64,000 nucleotides of DNA from Clonostachys chloroleuca. Its lineage: Eukaryota > Ascomycota > Sordariomycetes > Hypocreales > Bionectriaceae. Below are positions 45,150 to 59,129 of the stretch, in pieces; within the stretch, counting starts at the first letter, position 1; each line of letters starts with the position of its first letter. The stretch lies in the NCBI GenBank assembly GCA_037952775.1, contig JBANAY010000001.1, forward strand, positions 186,001-250,000. Reading direction: 5' to 3'. A model generated the notes under the pieces. That model did not search any database, was not told where the DNA came from, and worked only from the letters and a program-made list of their open reading frames with translations. The translations under genes were made by a program, and so were the position numbers.

Positions 45150-48100
45150 TCTAGCTAACTAGGCCTATTCGAGTTAGAATAAGTAGGTCTAATAAGGGTA
45201 AACAACCCTTAGAGGGTTCCTATAAGGTTCCTTCTAGTCCTATAGGTTCTAATAAGAATCTAGAACTTTTAGAAGAAGAAGTTAATAAAATAAAAACTCA
45301 ACTAGCTTCTCAGACTAAAGAGTTTAGAACCCTAAAAGACTCTATAGGGAATTTATAACTAGCTCTTCAAAACCTTACTCAGATTATCTCTTCTAATTCT
45401 AAAGATAAAGAAGAAATTAAAAGAGAAGAAATAGCTAGTAAGATAGAAGTTAATAGTAAAGAGGAAATTAAACCTTTTAAGCTAGAAACTAAATCTTCTA
45501 CTAGCTTAACCTCTGCTTTAAATACCTCTATAGTTAGAGAACTATCTAAGAGAGTATATAGTTTTCCAGAAGGTTATAGGCTAAAAGATAGCTCTAATTT
45601 CGATAAATAGAAACAAGCCTTAACTATATAGTTCAGAGCTTTTAGGTTACCAGAATTTATAGATAAACCTAATATAGCTAATTCCTTAGTAGATACTAAA
45701 TAAGCTATAATTCTTATGCTTTTAAGAGATAGTTATAAAGAAGGACCCCAAGCTGCTATAACTTAGTTAAAAAGTCCTTCTGAAGCTTATAATCTCTTAG
45801 TTAAGCAGTATTCTCAAAGTTCTAAGATATAGAGAGAAAATCTATATTCTAAATTTCACTCTCTTAAGTTTTCTAGCTATAAGGGCTCCTTAGAGGCTTA
45901 TAATTCTGAATTTATTAGTCTATTAGCTAGACTAACCCTAGCTGGGGTTAAAGTTGAACCTATAGATTAGTTTAATCAGTATCTTCAGTCTTTAAAGGAA
46001 ACCTTTCCTAGTTAGGTAGAAAGGCAAAGATCTAATATAAGATCTCAAAGAGCCTTAGGAAATAATCTAGAATCTTTAAACCTTCAGTTTCTTATAGCAG
46101 ACCTCTTAGAGGAACAGAGAGATAAAAGCTCTTCTGTAGCTAAAGGAATAAATTATAAGGTTAATAAAGCTAAAGAAGAAGCTAATAAAAAACTAGCTAA
46201 TTCTAAGCCTAAAGATCCTAAAAATAACTCTTCTAATTATAAGAAGAATAAAAAAGGATTTAATTCTAATTCTAATAAGAATAAGAATAAAAGAGAATCT
46301 AATTCTAATAAAGAAGAAGATCCTAATAAAAAGTCTATTAGCTTTCTAACTAGAAGCTATAACTTAGAAGAAGATTATATATCTACTTCTTTAGAATCTT
46401 CTTCAGAAGAAGAAGACTTATCCTTAGAGACTTATAAGACCTCTAGACCTAAGAGTTATAAAAAGCTGAAAAAGGTTATAGAGAAACCTATCTCTAGCTT
46501 ATTATATAATACAGGTTCAACTATTTATATAGCTAATAAAAGGGAGTCTTTTATAGACTATAAACCCTTAAACTCTAAGGAAGCTAAACCTATTCTAACA
46601 GGTGGAGGCTTAGTTTATCCAAAAGGAAAAGGAACTGCTAAATATACAGTTCTTATATCTAGAAATCCTATAAAATATCAGGATATATATCTAGAAGAAA
46701 CCCTCTATATTCCTTCTTTTAATACTGCTATAATTAGTAGTTTAAAATACTATATCTCAGGAGGAACCCTTATAAAAGATAGACTATATTCTAAAGATAG
46801 AGCCTGTTTTAGGTTATTTAATATAAAGGAAAATAGATTTTTCTTAACCTTAAAAGGAATAGAAACTCCTTTATTAAAATCCTTTTATAATTTCTATAAT
46901 AGGGAAATAAATACTAGCTATAATTATCCCTTAGAAGTTAGAATTCCTAAAAATCCTACTTTAAATAAGAAAGATTATAAGGAAATCCCTTCTTCTATAT
47001 TAGAAGAAGAAGAGTCTTTAGAAGACTATAAGTTTCTAGAAGAGAAAACTATAGATTTAGAAGAGGAAACTAAGAGAGCTTATAAGCGTAGCCTAGAGGA
47101 CTCTAAAGCTGATATAGCTGTTATAGAGAGTCTTCAGGGTTCTGACAAGGCCTGTAGATCTTAAGATCTCTTAGTTAATAACCCTTCTATCTTAGTTCCT
47201 TCTAATTCCTCTAAAACTAAAGCTATAAGCCTAAGTTCAGAAGAATATAAGAAACTATTAGACTTAGCTGGTCTTTGGCATATAAGACTAGGCCACTTAG
47301 GGCTAGCTTTACTTAAGAAAACAGCTAATATAACTAAAGGAATTCCTAATTTTTCCTTAGTTAAAGATAAAGACTTTATTTACTTAGCTTATATTAGAGC
47401 TAAAGCAGTAAGGGTTATATCTAGAAAACCTATAGAAGATCCTTCTGAAGTCCTAGATATAATAGAGGGAGATACAGTTAAAATAAACCCTATACCCTAT
47501 AATAAAAAGCCTTATAATCTCTTTCTAGTTAATAGAAAAACTAGATATCGCTGGGTTATTAGTTTAGCTAATAAAGAAGCTATAACTATAACTATAGCTA
47601 TTCAGAATTTATTTCGAAAATTTAAAAACCTCTATAATAGGTATCCTAAGAAGTTTCACTTTAATAGAGGCCTTGAGATAAGCTCTGAATTAAGAGAGTA
47701 GCTAGCTAAAAAAGGGATAGCTTTTTTAACCTCTAACCCTTATACTTATAGCTAAAATAGTCTTATAGAAAGATCTATTAGGCTAATCCTAGATAGGTTA
47801 AGAGCCTCTATATTATAGGCTAATATTCCTATATATCTCTAGTGTTTTATAATAAAAGCTATAGTTAAGCTAGTTAATTTAACTGCTATTACTAATAGAG
47901 ACTTTACACCCTATAAGTTATTCTATAAGGAATTACAACCTTCTAAAAATTATAAGCCTAATTTAGGCTTTTATAAAGCTATAGGTAGCTATTGTAAAGC
48001 TATAATTCCTATAGAAAATAGGGAAAAATCCTATAAGCTAAATACTAGAACTGAACCAGCTAGACTATTAGCTGTATTAGGTTCTAATACTTATCTAATC

Positions 48101-50137
48101 TGGATACCTAGAAGAAGGCTAGTAACTAAAACTAGCTATATTAGGTTTTTAGAAAGAATTAGCTCTTTAGATAAAGGTTTTCAGAAAATAGAAGTTAATA
48201 ACTTAATTTCTAATAACCCAGAAGAACCTATAAATCCCTATCTTCTAAATAACCCTTTAGAGGGAGAAATAGAAGAATTAGATAATTCTAAGAATTCTAA
48301 AATACTAGAAGTCTTAGAGGGAGAAAAGAGGATAAATTTAGAAGAGCCTACCCTAGAGATTTCTCTAGAAAATCCTAATACTCCTGTATCTTCTAATATA
48401 GAAAATAAAGAAAATTCTATATTAGAAGATCCTATGGATTTAGATCCTAAGGAACTTCTTTACTATAGTTATAATATTAATTATAAAGTTAAGAAGAAGA
48501 TATTAGATAAAGAACCCTCTTCTTTTAAATAGGCTATAAAATTAGAAAATAAGAGAGAGTAGTTAGAAGCTATATTTAATAAACTAGAACAACTAGTATA
48601 TCAAAATTGCTTTTCCTTTATAAATAAGACTGAAATACCTAAGGATAGAAAAATTCTATTGAATAGGTTAGTCTTAAAATTTAAAAGGGATTCTAATAAT
48701 ATCCCTTATAAGTTTAAAGCTAGGCTAGTAGCTAAGGGGTTTATACAAATAGAAAGCTTAGATTTTAAAGAGATTTTTACCTCTACAGCTATTCCTTCAA
48801 CTTAGCGAATTTTACTAGCTATAGCTAACCAGTTTAACTTAGAAGTTGAACAGGTTGACTTTATAGGTGCTTTTTTAAATAGCTCCTTAAAAGAAACTAT
48901 ATTTATAGCTATACCTGAGGGTTTTATAGAGCTTTTAAAAGCTAGACCCTATCTAGTTAAGTTAATAACTAAACTAGGTTATAATCCTGATAAAGAACAG
49001 GTTATACAGTTAAATAAAGCCTTATATAGTTTAAAGCAAAGTCCTAGAGAGTGGTAAGAGGCTCTTAGAGCTCTATTTAAAACCCTAGGCTTTTATCCCC
49101 TAATTTCTGACCCAGCAGTCTATTATAATAAGATTTTAAAAATCTATATAATAACCTATATTGATAACTGTTTAATTATTAGTCCTAGCTTAATAGCTAT
49201 AAATAAGCTAAAAAGGCAGCTAAATAAAGCCTATAAGCTAGAAGATAAAGGACCTGCTTCCTTCTTCTTAGGAATTCAAATTATAAGGGATAGAAATAAG
49301 AAGACTTTAAAGTTATCTCAGTCCTAATATATAGAAGAGGCTTTAGAAACTTTTAGTCTTCTAGATTCTAAACCTAACTTAGTTCCCTTACAACCTAATA
49401 GTATAAAGTAACCTTTATCTAGGAAGCTAAACTATAAGGAAATTAAGTTATATCAAGCTATAATAGGTACCTTAATATATCTTATGCTTATGACTAGACC
49501 TGACTTAGGGTTTCCTATACAGTGGTTATCTTCTTAACTAGGTAATCCCTATATAGAACACCTTAATCAAGCAAAAGGAACCTTAAAGTATCTAAAAGGT
49601 TCTAAATTACTAGCTATAACTTATAAAGCTACTAAGGATTTCTATCCTATAGCTTATAGTGATAGTGATTTTGCTGGAGATAAGTCTTCTAAGTCAACCT
49701 TTAGTTATCTAATAACCTTAGGAAATACCCCTATTAGTTAGAAGTCTAAGAAAGCTTTAACTATAGCTCTATCAACTACAGAGGCTGAAACAGATACTCT
49801 AGTAGAGGCTATTAGAGAGGTTTTATAGTTAAAAACCTTATATAAGGAACTAAAAAACCCTATATCCTCTATAAACCTCTATTATAATAATACAGGCTCT
49901 ATTTCTAACTCTTCTAACCCTAATCTTTATAGTTGAACTAAATATACACTATTAAAGTTCAACTATATAAGGGAAGTTATAAAGCTAGAAAATATAAAGG
50001 TTATCTATCTTAATACTAAAGAGATACCGGCTAATAGGTTAACTAAACCCCTAGCCTCTATAGCTTTTAAAAGCTATATAAAGCTCCTAGGTTTATTCTA
50101 GAAGCTTCCTTCTCTTAATAACCTTTATAGAGGTTAA
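45150..50137 (+). pseudogene. Decayed copia gag-pol
   Basis: A single reading frame of about 1660 codons with no frameshift but about two dozen in-frame stops, nearly all where Trp or Gln is expected. Landmarks, all in the same frame: gag to ~46480, with a Lys/Asn-rich C-terminal tail; the protease site Asn-Thr-Gly-Ser at 46508 (Asp-to-Asn change); GAG-pre-integrase motif HIRLGHLG at 47279; integrase to ~48180; reverse transcriptase ~48530-49330, with RLVAKGF, QVDFIGAFLN and the catalytic box at 49157 reading Tyr-Ile-Asp-Asn; RNase H with SDSDFAGD near 49658 and ALSTTEAE. The ATG is not identifiable and the start is approximate. The product cannot be made as it stands. Confidence 0.88.
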
Positions 50138-50359
50138 ATAGAGACTATTAGTCTCTATTAGTTAGGTTTTATTGCAGTTACTGCTTTCCTAGCCTCTTAG
50201 GAGTTTTCTTCTGAACACTCCTTAATAAAATAGTAAATAATAGGTTTACCCTATACTCTTTTAGTGCGCTATAATCCTTGAAAAATGCGTTATTTAGTAT
50301 ATATTTTTTCGGATTTTTATCTCTATAAATAAGCACTATATATCCCTTTTTAGAGGGAG

Positions 50360-51268
50360 TATTAAATTGAGAGACTATAGCCACTATAAGTTAGTGACCG
50401 TATCGCTATAAGTTAGCGGTTGCAACCACTAACCTCTAGCGGTCGCAACCACTAACTGTTAGCGATCGTAGCCACTGACTGTTAGCGATCGTAGCCACTA
50501 ACTGTTAGCGATCATTATCCCCTGTAACAGCTAGCCAATAGCGATTGAGACCGCTATCCGATAGCGACTACGATCACTAGCCAATAGCGGTTGCAGCTAC
50601 TGTGGGTCAGTAGCTACAGGCCGCTATGACCGCTACGGCTTAGCAGGCTCCAGTTCCTCTTTAGGGCTAGGAGCATCAGCAGCGTTATTTATAGGTTATT
50701 AGGCTATATTAGCCTAAATAAGGGTCTAGAAAATTCAGGAAAAATCTGAGTAACTTCTAGTAGCCTAACCTATACCTAAGCTACCCTATAACTAACCTAC
50801 CCTAGACTAGATCTTAGATCTTAGATATCTCTTTCAGCTTTAAAGATAAGATATCTAATATCTATACTCAACTGATCAGCTTAACTAGCTCTCTCAGATA
50901 AAAGTAGGTCTTAAAAAGATTATATATATCTATCTTATAGTTTAGTAGTTATAAGTTAATTTTTTAGATTTCCTATAGTAATAAATTTTATAGAAAATTA
51001 AAAGTAGCCCGGAAAGCTGCTATAGTAGGTTTTAGAGTAGTTTTTAGTTAGTAGATCTATAAGAGAAATTAGTATATTTTTCCGGTTCCTCTTACTAAAA
51101 TAAGATTCTTTTATACTATAAAATATACTATAAATAAACTTTCTAGTATAAAATTTAACTAAGTTATAGAGGAGTATTTACTATAAGTTAGAAGCTAAAT
51201 TTTCCGCTGCTGCTAGTTATAGCAGTCTTAAGGCCTAATACACCTTATAGGCCACTGTAATTTCAATA
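50360..51268 (+). repeat. 3' LTR of the copia element
   Basis: 909 bp. Its ends read TATTAAATTG and TTTCAATA, so the terminal TG and CA have both mutated to TA by G-to-A and C-to-T. It has three copies of the 23-bp unit. Confidence 0.88.
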
Positions 51269-51273
51269 GGTAA

Positions 51274-52006
51274 TAATTAATATAATTCTATATTCTCTTT
51301 ATAAAATAATAGAAACTATATCCTTTAAGTACTTATATAATCTTTTCTTATTCTATATAGAAATAGTTATTATATACTATTTTTAATATACTCTCTATAT
51401 AATTATACAGAATATATAGTTTAATCTATTTATTATATTCCTTTTAATATAATAGCTTATTTTTAATAAAGAAAGGAGTTTTAATATTTATTATCTTTGA
51501 TTTTAAATCAGTTATATCTCCTCTTAATTATCTTTTCCTAACTATTTATTATAAATAAAGTATATACCTACTATATTATATAGTATACTCTACTTTTCTT
51601 ACTAATAAGAGATAGATTATTCCGGATTATTAGTAAGTCTAAATAATCCTTAGCTAAACTTACTCTGGATTACTAGTAAGCTATTATAAGCCCTTAGTAT
51701 ATATATATATTTATTTTACTAGATAGAATACTCTTTTAGATAATTATTAATATAATTATTTATATAACTATTATTACTAGCTCTATAATACTTATTTTTT
51801 TTTTTTTTTTTTAGTTTTACTATAAATAAGGGTATATTCTAAGATTAGGTAATATATAATCCGATATATATTTTTTAAGAATATAATCAGTAGTCTATAT
51901 CTAAATCTTTAATACTATAAGATAAAGTTAAAATATTATACTTTTAGCCCGGGTATAGGTATTAATCTTATAAAAACTCTAGTAATAGGAGGTATTTATA
52001 CAGCTA
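51274..52006 (-). mobile_element. Older Ty3/gypsy element, minus strand, middle part
   Basis: Continuation, upstream in the minus sense, of the integrase fragment at 43532, after removal of the copia insertion. It is heavily decayed and includes an 18-base T run near 51800. Only weak integrase/RNase H-like sense remains. It stops at the target duplication of the next gypsy insertion (agcta, 52002-52006). Confidence 0.45.
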
Positions 52007-52234
52007 TATTATGCTATAAACAGGGGCTGTACAGAGCCCCCTATAAAAGAGCTGGAAATAGCTAACAGATAGAAAAGAATCTAAGCCTTAAGAATTATAC
52101 TACCTTATATATAAATAAAGGTATTATAAACCTAGGTTTTAACTATAACCTGTTAGAACTTAGCTACTCTGTAGCTAAGTATAAATAATATATCTATAGC
52201 GCCAGGCTAGTTATAGCTAGTTTTAAGTATAACA
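52007..52234 (+). repeat. 5' LTR of the gypsy element
   Basis: 228 bp, begins TATTATGC and ends GTATAACA. Homologous over its full length to 37049-37276 and 61486-61713. Confidence 0.85.
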
Positions 52235-55200
52235 GGTAGTAGTAATTCTCTGTTATTATAAGACCTTAAATACTAAAATAACAGTCTAAGAGAGGGTAAT
52301 AAAAGAAAGAATCTAGCTAAATACTAGCTAAAGCTAGCTTAAGAAATAATTAACTTAGTATAACTAATATTAAGTATATATACTAAATTACTAACTTCCT
52401 TAAAAAAAACCTAGCCTTTATATTATAAGGAAGATTACTATAAATAATAGTAATAGTCTAGTTAGTTAAAACTCTTATTAAGAAAATTAGCTCTAAATAT
52501 TTATTTTTTTAGCTATTAAAAGATTAGAATATTAAAATACTAGTCTATTAGAACTTAATTAATTAATATATAGTTAGAGTAAATTAGAATACTATAAAGT
52601 ATATTATTTTAAAAGCCTAGAGTCTTAAAATTATATTAGTAAGCAGACTAACTTTATTATACTTAGGAGATTTAGAAACTAATTTAGTAGAGGGTAAGAG
52701 CTTAAGAGAATAACTAGATATAGATATAATTAAAAACCCTAAAAATACCTCTACTATTTCTATAGTAGTCTAAAAGTAGAGAACTATAGCTAAGAAGTAG
52801 TTAGATCCTAAATAACTTATACTACTATAAGTAAAATCTCTACTAGTTAGACCTATTAATAGGTATTTTTAGATATATATACTAAGGAGAGAAAAGCTAG
52901 AGGGCTCTAATATATCTCTAAGTAAAAGCTGAATTTAAATATAAAAGTCTTTATTCTAAAGTTTATTAATAAGCTCTAATAAGGAATTAGATTTAATAGG
53001 AATAATATAGAGAAAAAATATCTTAATCTAGTAATCTACCCTTAAAATACCTAAAGACCCTCCTATAGGGAAAAATAAAAAGCCTTTTTTCCTAGTACTA
53101 AGATTTATACTAAGAATATCTAATTTTAAAATACTAATAGAAGAAGTTAGAAATAGTAATATAATACTAGGAGAGTATATTAACTAAGGCTTTAAAAAAA
53201 TAAGTAAAGTATAGAACTAAACTACTACTATTCTAAAAAGCTTTCTAGCTTAGCTAACCCTTAGTAATAAGGAAACTTATAATAACTTTAAGAGTAACCT
53301 AGCTAAGCTAGAAAAGCTTATAATTATACTTTAAAAAAACCTAATCTAGATTAAAGAAAAAATAGCTAGCTAAAGTTAGGATAGGGTTAATAGATCTAAG
53401 GATAATAAACTAGTATAATTAAAAGCAGCTATATTTATACTATAGAATAACCCTATCTAGACAGAATCTAACTAGCCAGGGTATAACTAGATAAAGATTA
53501 AATAGCTTTAGTAGGGTTATATATAGCTAAAGTTAATTATAGTTCCCCTAGGGATTATTAAAACTCTACTAGATATTTATATATTTAAGTAGAAATTAAC
53601 TAATATTAGTATTTTCTAGCTAGATATTAATAAAGAAAAGTTAGATAATAATAAAGTCTTTATAAATAGAATATAAGTTATATTTACTAATATTACCCTA
53701 TAGCTAGATATAGTATATAATATTATAATATTAGATAGTTAAAAGAGATTTAAATATATAAGGATAAACCTCTAGTAGCTATTTAGAGAGTAAGTATTAG
53801 CTTAGTAATAATAGGAGTTAGATATAATTAAGAAACTACTAGTTAGGTTATTATTTAATTAGTAGGAAATAGTACTAAAGAGATAATTTAGTTTATAGTC
53901 TACTAAAGCCTTAAAAAAGCTAACTTTAGTAACTTTCTCTGAGGAAGATCTATATAGTAATTACTTACTTTATAATTATATAGTTAAGATATTCTAATAG
54001 TTAGCTATATATAGAGAAATAAGTATACTCCAGTAGCTACTAAGAGTATATAATACTCTTAATCTAAAGTTAAAAGTAATATATATAGAACTATCTATAT
54101 CTAATATAAAAGCTAATTAACTAAATAAAGCTAAAAGCAGAAGATAAAATATATTAGAACTTCTAAAAGCTACTAGGCTATAATAGTATTATAAGATAAT
54201 AAACCTTATAGATCTAGATATAAATACTACTTATTTTCCCTAGGAAGAGCCTAGGATAGATAGTAAGGTAGAAAATAGCTATTTCTCTAGCTAAGATTAG
54301 AGAAATAATTATAGTAATAGAGAATACTAACTATATAGTAGATAGTATTAAAATAATAACTAGTCCTTATAATATAGGAACTAGAGTTCTCTTCTATATA
54401 ATAGTAGGAAGTAATAAGAAAAAGGGAACTATAGGATTTCCTTTAGAGGAAAGCTAAGATTCTAAATAAGGTAATTTATATATTAGTAATATAGATTATA
54501 GGAAAGTAGCTAATATAAGAATAAGATATAACTCTAGATAGATAACTCTAATTTTAATAATAAAAAGAGAGAGCTAAAAGATAAGGGTTATACCTTTATT
54601 AAGGAATATTTAGAGGAGGAAGAAAAAGCCTCTAAAGAGGAAATATTAAGCTTTACAGACTATACTAAAATAGTAGCTTATATTCAGAAGCGAGCTAAAC
54701 CTATATAACTATATAAAGAATAGGTATATATATAAATTATATTATAACTAGAGTAAGTAATTAAGACTAGTTTATATCTAGATATATCTAAAGAGTTAAA
54801 AAAGAGGGTATATATATACCTTAAGATCCTATTAAAGTTTAATAATAAAAATAACTCTTATAAAGTATATATTAATACTAGTACCTTAATTATTCTTATA
54901 AATAAAGAATAGCTTAAAAAGTATAGTAGGAATATATACTATTATAGCTAACCTTTAAAATAGATAACTAGAGTTAATTTAAACTTTTCTATTTTAGAAG
55001 TAGTAATATTTAACTTTTATATATCTAGAATTATAGTAGAAGTAGAAGTATATACCTACTTTATAGTTACTACTAATATTATATTAGAACTAGATCTAAA
55101 ATTATTATTAGGAATATACTTTTTATATAATTATAGTATAAAAGTAGACTTTATTAATCTAAATATAATCTTTAGATTAGTATATAATATAAAAACTTAA

Positions 55201-58200
55201 AGGAGTATATTTTAACTAAGAATAAAGAAAGTACTTTATAATATTTAGATATAGTAAAATACTAAGCTATAACTAGATAAGAAAGTACTAATTATAGTAA
55301 AATAGAGCTTACTACTAATAGAAAATAAAGAAAAAGCCTACTATTTTATTTCTAATTATAAATCTATACTTAATATAACTATAGATATAAATAGCTTATA
55401 GCTAGTTATATTTAGTAATAATACTAAAAGGTCTATAATTCTTATAAAGAATTAAACTATAAGTAAGATTAAGAAATATATAGATAATAAGTAAGTAATA
55501 TTCCTAACTCTAGAAGAAGCTAGCTAGATTATTCTATCTAGTACTAGCTTTAATAGTATAGATAAATACTTTAACTTTATAAAGAAAAACAGAGAATAGA
55601 CTAAGAAAAGCAGGGAATTAGAAATTCCTAGTATTAATAATAGTCTGTCTAACTATAAGATATTAAGAATATTAAATATTCTAGTAAGAAAGAATAAATA
55701 TAGAGTATATATAGCTAACCTTAATAAAAAGCTAGCTAAGTCTTTTATTAAACTATTAGATAGATTTAATATCTACTATAATAGAGATATAATCCTAATA
55801 TCTAAAGAGATAAAAATAAGAGTAGACCTTATAGATAGATAGTAGAACTAAAGAAAGACAGTCTAATTCTACTTATTAGGCTATAATAATTACTAGTTCC
55901 TAGATAAAATATATAATAAGCTAGTAGTAGAAAGGAAAATAAGTCTAATAAACTAACTAGTCTAAATTATATACCTTATATTTATAGTATAGTATATAGT
56001 TAAAAGTAAAAGGAAGGGCTAAATAGTAATTAATTTATAGCTACTTAATAGTAAAGTTATACTAGATATATACCTATTATCAGACTAAATTAATATATTA
56101 TTAAATATAAAAGGGAAGAAATTCTTTAGTATATTTAATATAGCTAAGTTCTTCTTCTAGCTATTTATCTTCTTAGAGTATTATAACTATATAGTAGTTA
56201 TCTCTAAGAGAGGCCTAGAGATATTAAATATAGCTTTAATAAGCTTCTGGAACTCTCTAAGTTTTAGCTAAAGGTTTATAAATAGAATACTATAGAAATA
56301 TAGATACTTTACTTAAGCCTATATTAATAATATTATAGTATTCTTAGATTTAGTAGAAAAGTATCTCTAGTATATAAAGGAGGTACTTTAGATCCTGAAA
56401 GAAAACTATATCTATATCTTAGCTAAAAAGTTATTTATTATATATCTAAGTATTAAGCTATTAAGTTATATTATAAATAGTAATAGTATAAGTAAAACTA
56501 ATAAAAAGTTAGTTATATTTACTAAATTAGAATTCCTAAATAATCTTTTAGCCTTAGAAACCTATCTAGATATAGTTAGTTAGCTCTATAATAAAGTCCT
56601 ATAGTATAATATAGTAGTAAAGCTACTCTAAGCTAGAAAAACTATATTATAAAAAGTAGTAAAAGATAATAAGATTATCTTAGATAGTATAAATAAAATA
56701 GTAAGGAAAGTAAGAGTAAAGAAACTTAAGTTTAAACCTACTAAGAAAGAATTAAACTCCTTTAGATATCTTTAGTAAGCTTTATTAAAGTAATTTTTCC
56801 TATAGTACCTAGATCTAAATAAGTACCTTTTTATTAAAATAGATATATATAAAAATAGATTTAGTATATATATATTCTAATTAGACTATAGCTAGAATAG
56901 GTTTAGTATTCCTAGTAAGGATATATTATCTTCTAGATTATAACTAATTTTATTTATATTTTAAATAGCTTTAGCTACTAAAAGAGTATATAGATTAATA
57001 GAGATAGAGATTATAGCTATAGCTTAGACCCTATAAAAGCTAAGGTATATAGTATAGTCTAACTATTATATAGTAAATATTATTACTAATTATATAGTAA
57101 TAAGGGGTATTATAATATATATATTACTAAAGACTTTAAATCTAAATAAAACTAATCTAAAGCTAGTAGGGATTATAAACTAGCTCTCTTAATTCAGATT
57201 AAATATCTTCTATATTAAGAGTAAACTTAATATAGTACTAAATACTTTATTAAAACTACTAGTTACTAATCTAAGGGGAATAGTAATAGTAGAAAGCAGA
57301 TATAATAAGCTAGAGTATAATATAATAAAAGAAAGCTATAGTCTAATAGAATCTGAAGTTAGAAGAATAGACTATATACTTAACTATATAGCTATAAATA
57401 TTAAAATAGTAATAAACTCAGCCTTTATATATTAAATTATATATAGTTATTAGATAGACCTAAGATTCTTAAGAATTATATAGTATCTAAACTTTATTAA
57501 AGAATTAAAATCAGGTAAAGCAGATAAGAAATTAGTAAAAGCTAAGGAACTAAAATTTATACTAAGGTTCCTATTAAAGTAATTTTACCTAGATAAGAAC
57601 AGTTTTTTATTCTATTTAGCAGGTAATAGCTAGATCTAATTATATATATCTAAAGACTATATAGTAATATTAATATAGAGTATATATAATAATAAGTACT
57701 ACTTTAGTATAAAATATATAATTACTAAGCTTAAAGAATATTAAATCTAATTACTTATAAGAAGAGTTTAATAATATATAAACTACTACCTAACTTATTA
57801 TAAAGTAGGAATTACTAGAAGTATACCTATTAGGGAATTAAAGCTAAGCTAGATTTACCTATAGCTATTCTATACTATTATATTAGACTTTATTACTAAT
57901 CTATTTAAAATTCCTTTAGTAGGAATATACTAAGCTATAAATAAATTTCTAAAATTAAATATATTAGGTTTTATAAATAATATATTCTTAAAAAAAATAA
58001 TACTATTTATAGACTATATATTATATATAGCTACTAAATAGATAATAGTTCTAATTAGAGAACTCCTTCTTATAGATTAGGGTATTCCTAAGTATATTCT
58101 TAGTAATAGGAACCTAAAGTTTATATTTAAGATATAGAAAGAGGTATTTTATCTTATTAGAATAAAATTATTAATATTAATTATATACTATCTGTAAATA

Positions 58201-58950
58201 GATAGAATCTCTAAAAGAAAAAACTAAATAGTTAAGATAGTAATATAATACTATATACTAGAAGAACTTAATATTAAATAAGTAGATTTACTTCTAGCTT
58301 TATAATACTAGCTAAATAATATAAAGATTAAAATACTAGGAAGATTACTAAATAAGCTAGTTATAGGATTCTAACTATACTCTAATCTAGATTTTATAAG
58401 TTAGATAAATCCAGTTCTTTCTAAGGAGTAAAGTATTACTTTAGAAGTACTTAGGAAATTATATTAAAAAGAGGCTATACTTACTCTAAATATAGTAGTA
58501 ATACTAGTAAAAGAAAGATATAATAGGTTAAGAATACTAGTAGATATTACTAAAGAAGATATTATTTATCTATACCTCTATAATAGCTATTAGTTACTTA
58601 AAAACCTAAAGAAGAAGTAGTCTTTAACTAGATCTAGTCTATAGAAAATCTTAGAAATAGTTTATTTATAGATAGTTAAATTAAACTTATTAGAATACTA
58701 TAAAGTATATCTAGTAGTATTAACTATATAGCTATAGAAGCTAGCTTAAGGAAAGAATCCCTATAGTAGAGAACTATTAGAATCTAGCCTAATTAAATTA
58801 GATAAGGAAGCAGATAATATATATAAAGTTAAATATATACTTAACTATAGAAGAACTAGGGGCTACTATAAATAAATTAAATATCTAGTTTATTAGAAAG
58901 ACTAGGGAAATAAAAATAATTCTTAGATTAAGGAAAGAGATCTAGCTAAA
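52235..58950 (+). pseudogene. Decayed gypsy gag-pol with chromodomain
   Basis: Coding sense with many stops. Gag lies at ~52.4-54.7 kb. The protease region near 54871 reads INTSTLIILINKE. Reverse transcriptase runs ~55860-56620: KGKKFFSIFNIAKFFF, ISKRGLEILNIALISFWNSL, and the catalytic box at 56320 reading Tyr-Ile-Asn-Asn, both Asp lost. RNase H starts near 56800 (LFIKIDIY). The integrase (~57600-58600) shows ILDFITNL and a Thr/Ile-Asp-Arg-Ile-Ser-Lys-Arg-Lys segment. The chromodomain at ~58822-58945 begins YKVKYILNYRRTRGYYK. Protease, reverse transcriptase and chromodomain are in the same frame. Loss of catalytic residues and the stops make it inactive. Confidence 0.8.
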
Positions 58951-59129
58951 GGTACCTAAGATCTATTCTAGGATTATAAAGCTAGTAAGCCTAAGGTATT
59001 CTTTAGTAAGAAGACTAAGTCTATATATTAGTATAGTATCTAGCCTATTTATAAGTAAAGTCTGCTACTAAATAATATAGAGAATCTACTTATAAAGCAG
59101 TAGCTATTAGTAGCTAGTAAATAATAATA

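Larger units (their letters stand above)
43538..51268 (+). mobile_element. Ty1/copia LTR retrotransposon, structurally complete, RIP-decayed
   Basis: A 7.7-kb element bounded by LTRs at 43538-44425 and 50360-51268 and by the 5-bp target duplication ggtaa (43533-43537 and 51269-51273). The internal region reads, in one frame, gag, protease, integrase, reverse transcriptase and RNase H, the copia order. A primer-binding site follows the 5' LTR, and a purine tract (AGAGGGAG) precedes the 3' LTR. The two LTRs differ by one 23-bp unit and by scattered C/T and G/A changes. It is inserted in the minus-strand gypsy element. Confidence 0.92.

Noticed and set aside
50178..50384. Minus-strand 68-codon frame at the copia 3' end
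   Set aside because: Overlaps the end of the decayed gag-pol region and the 3' LTR border on the other strand; no motif.
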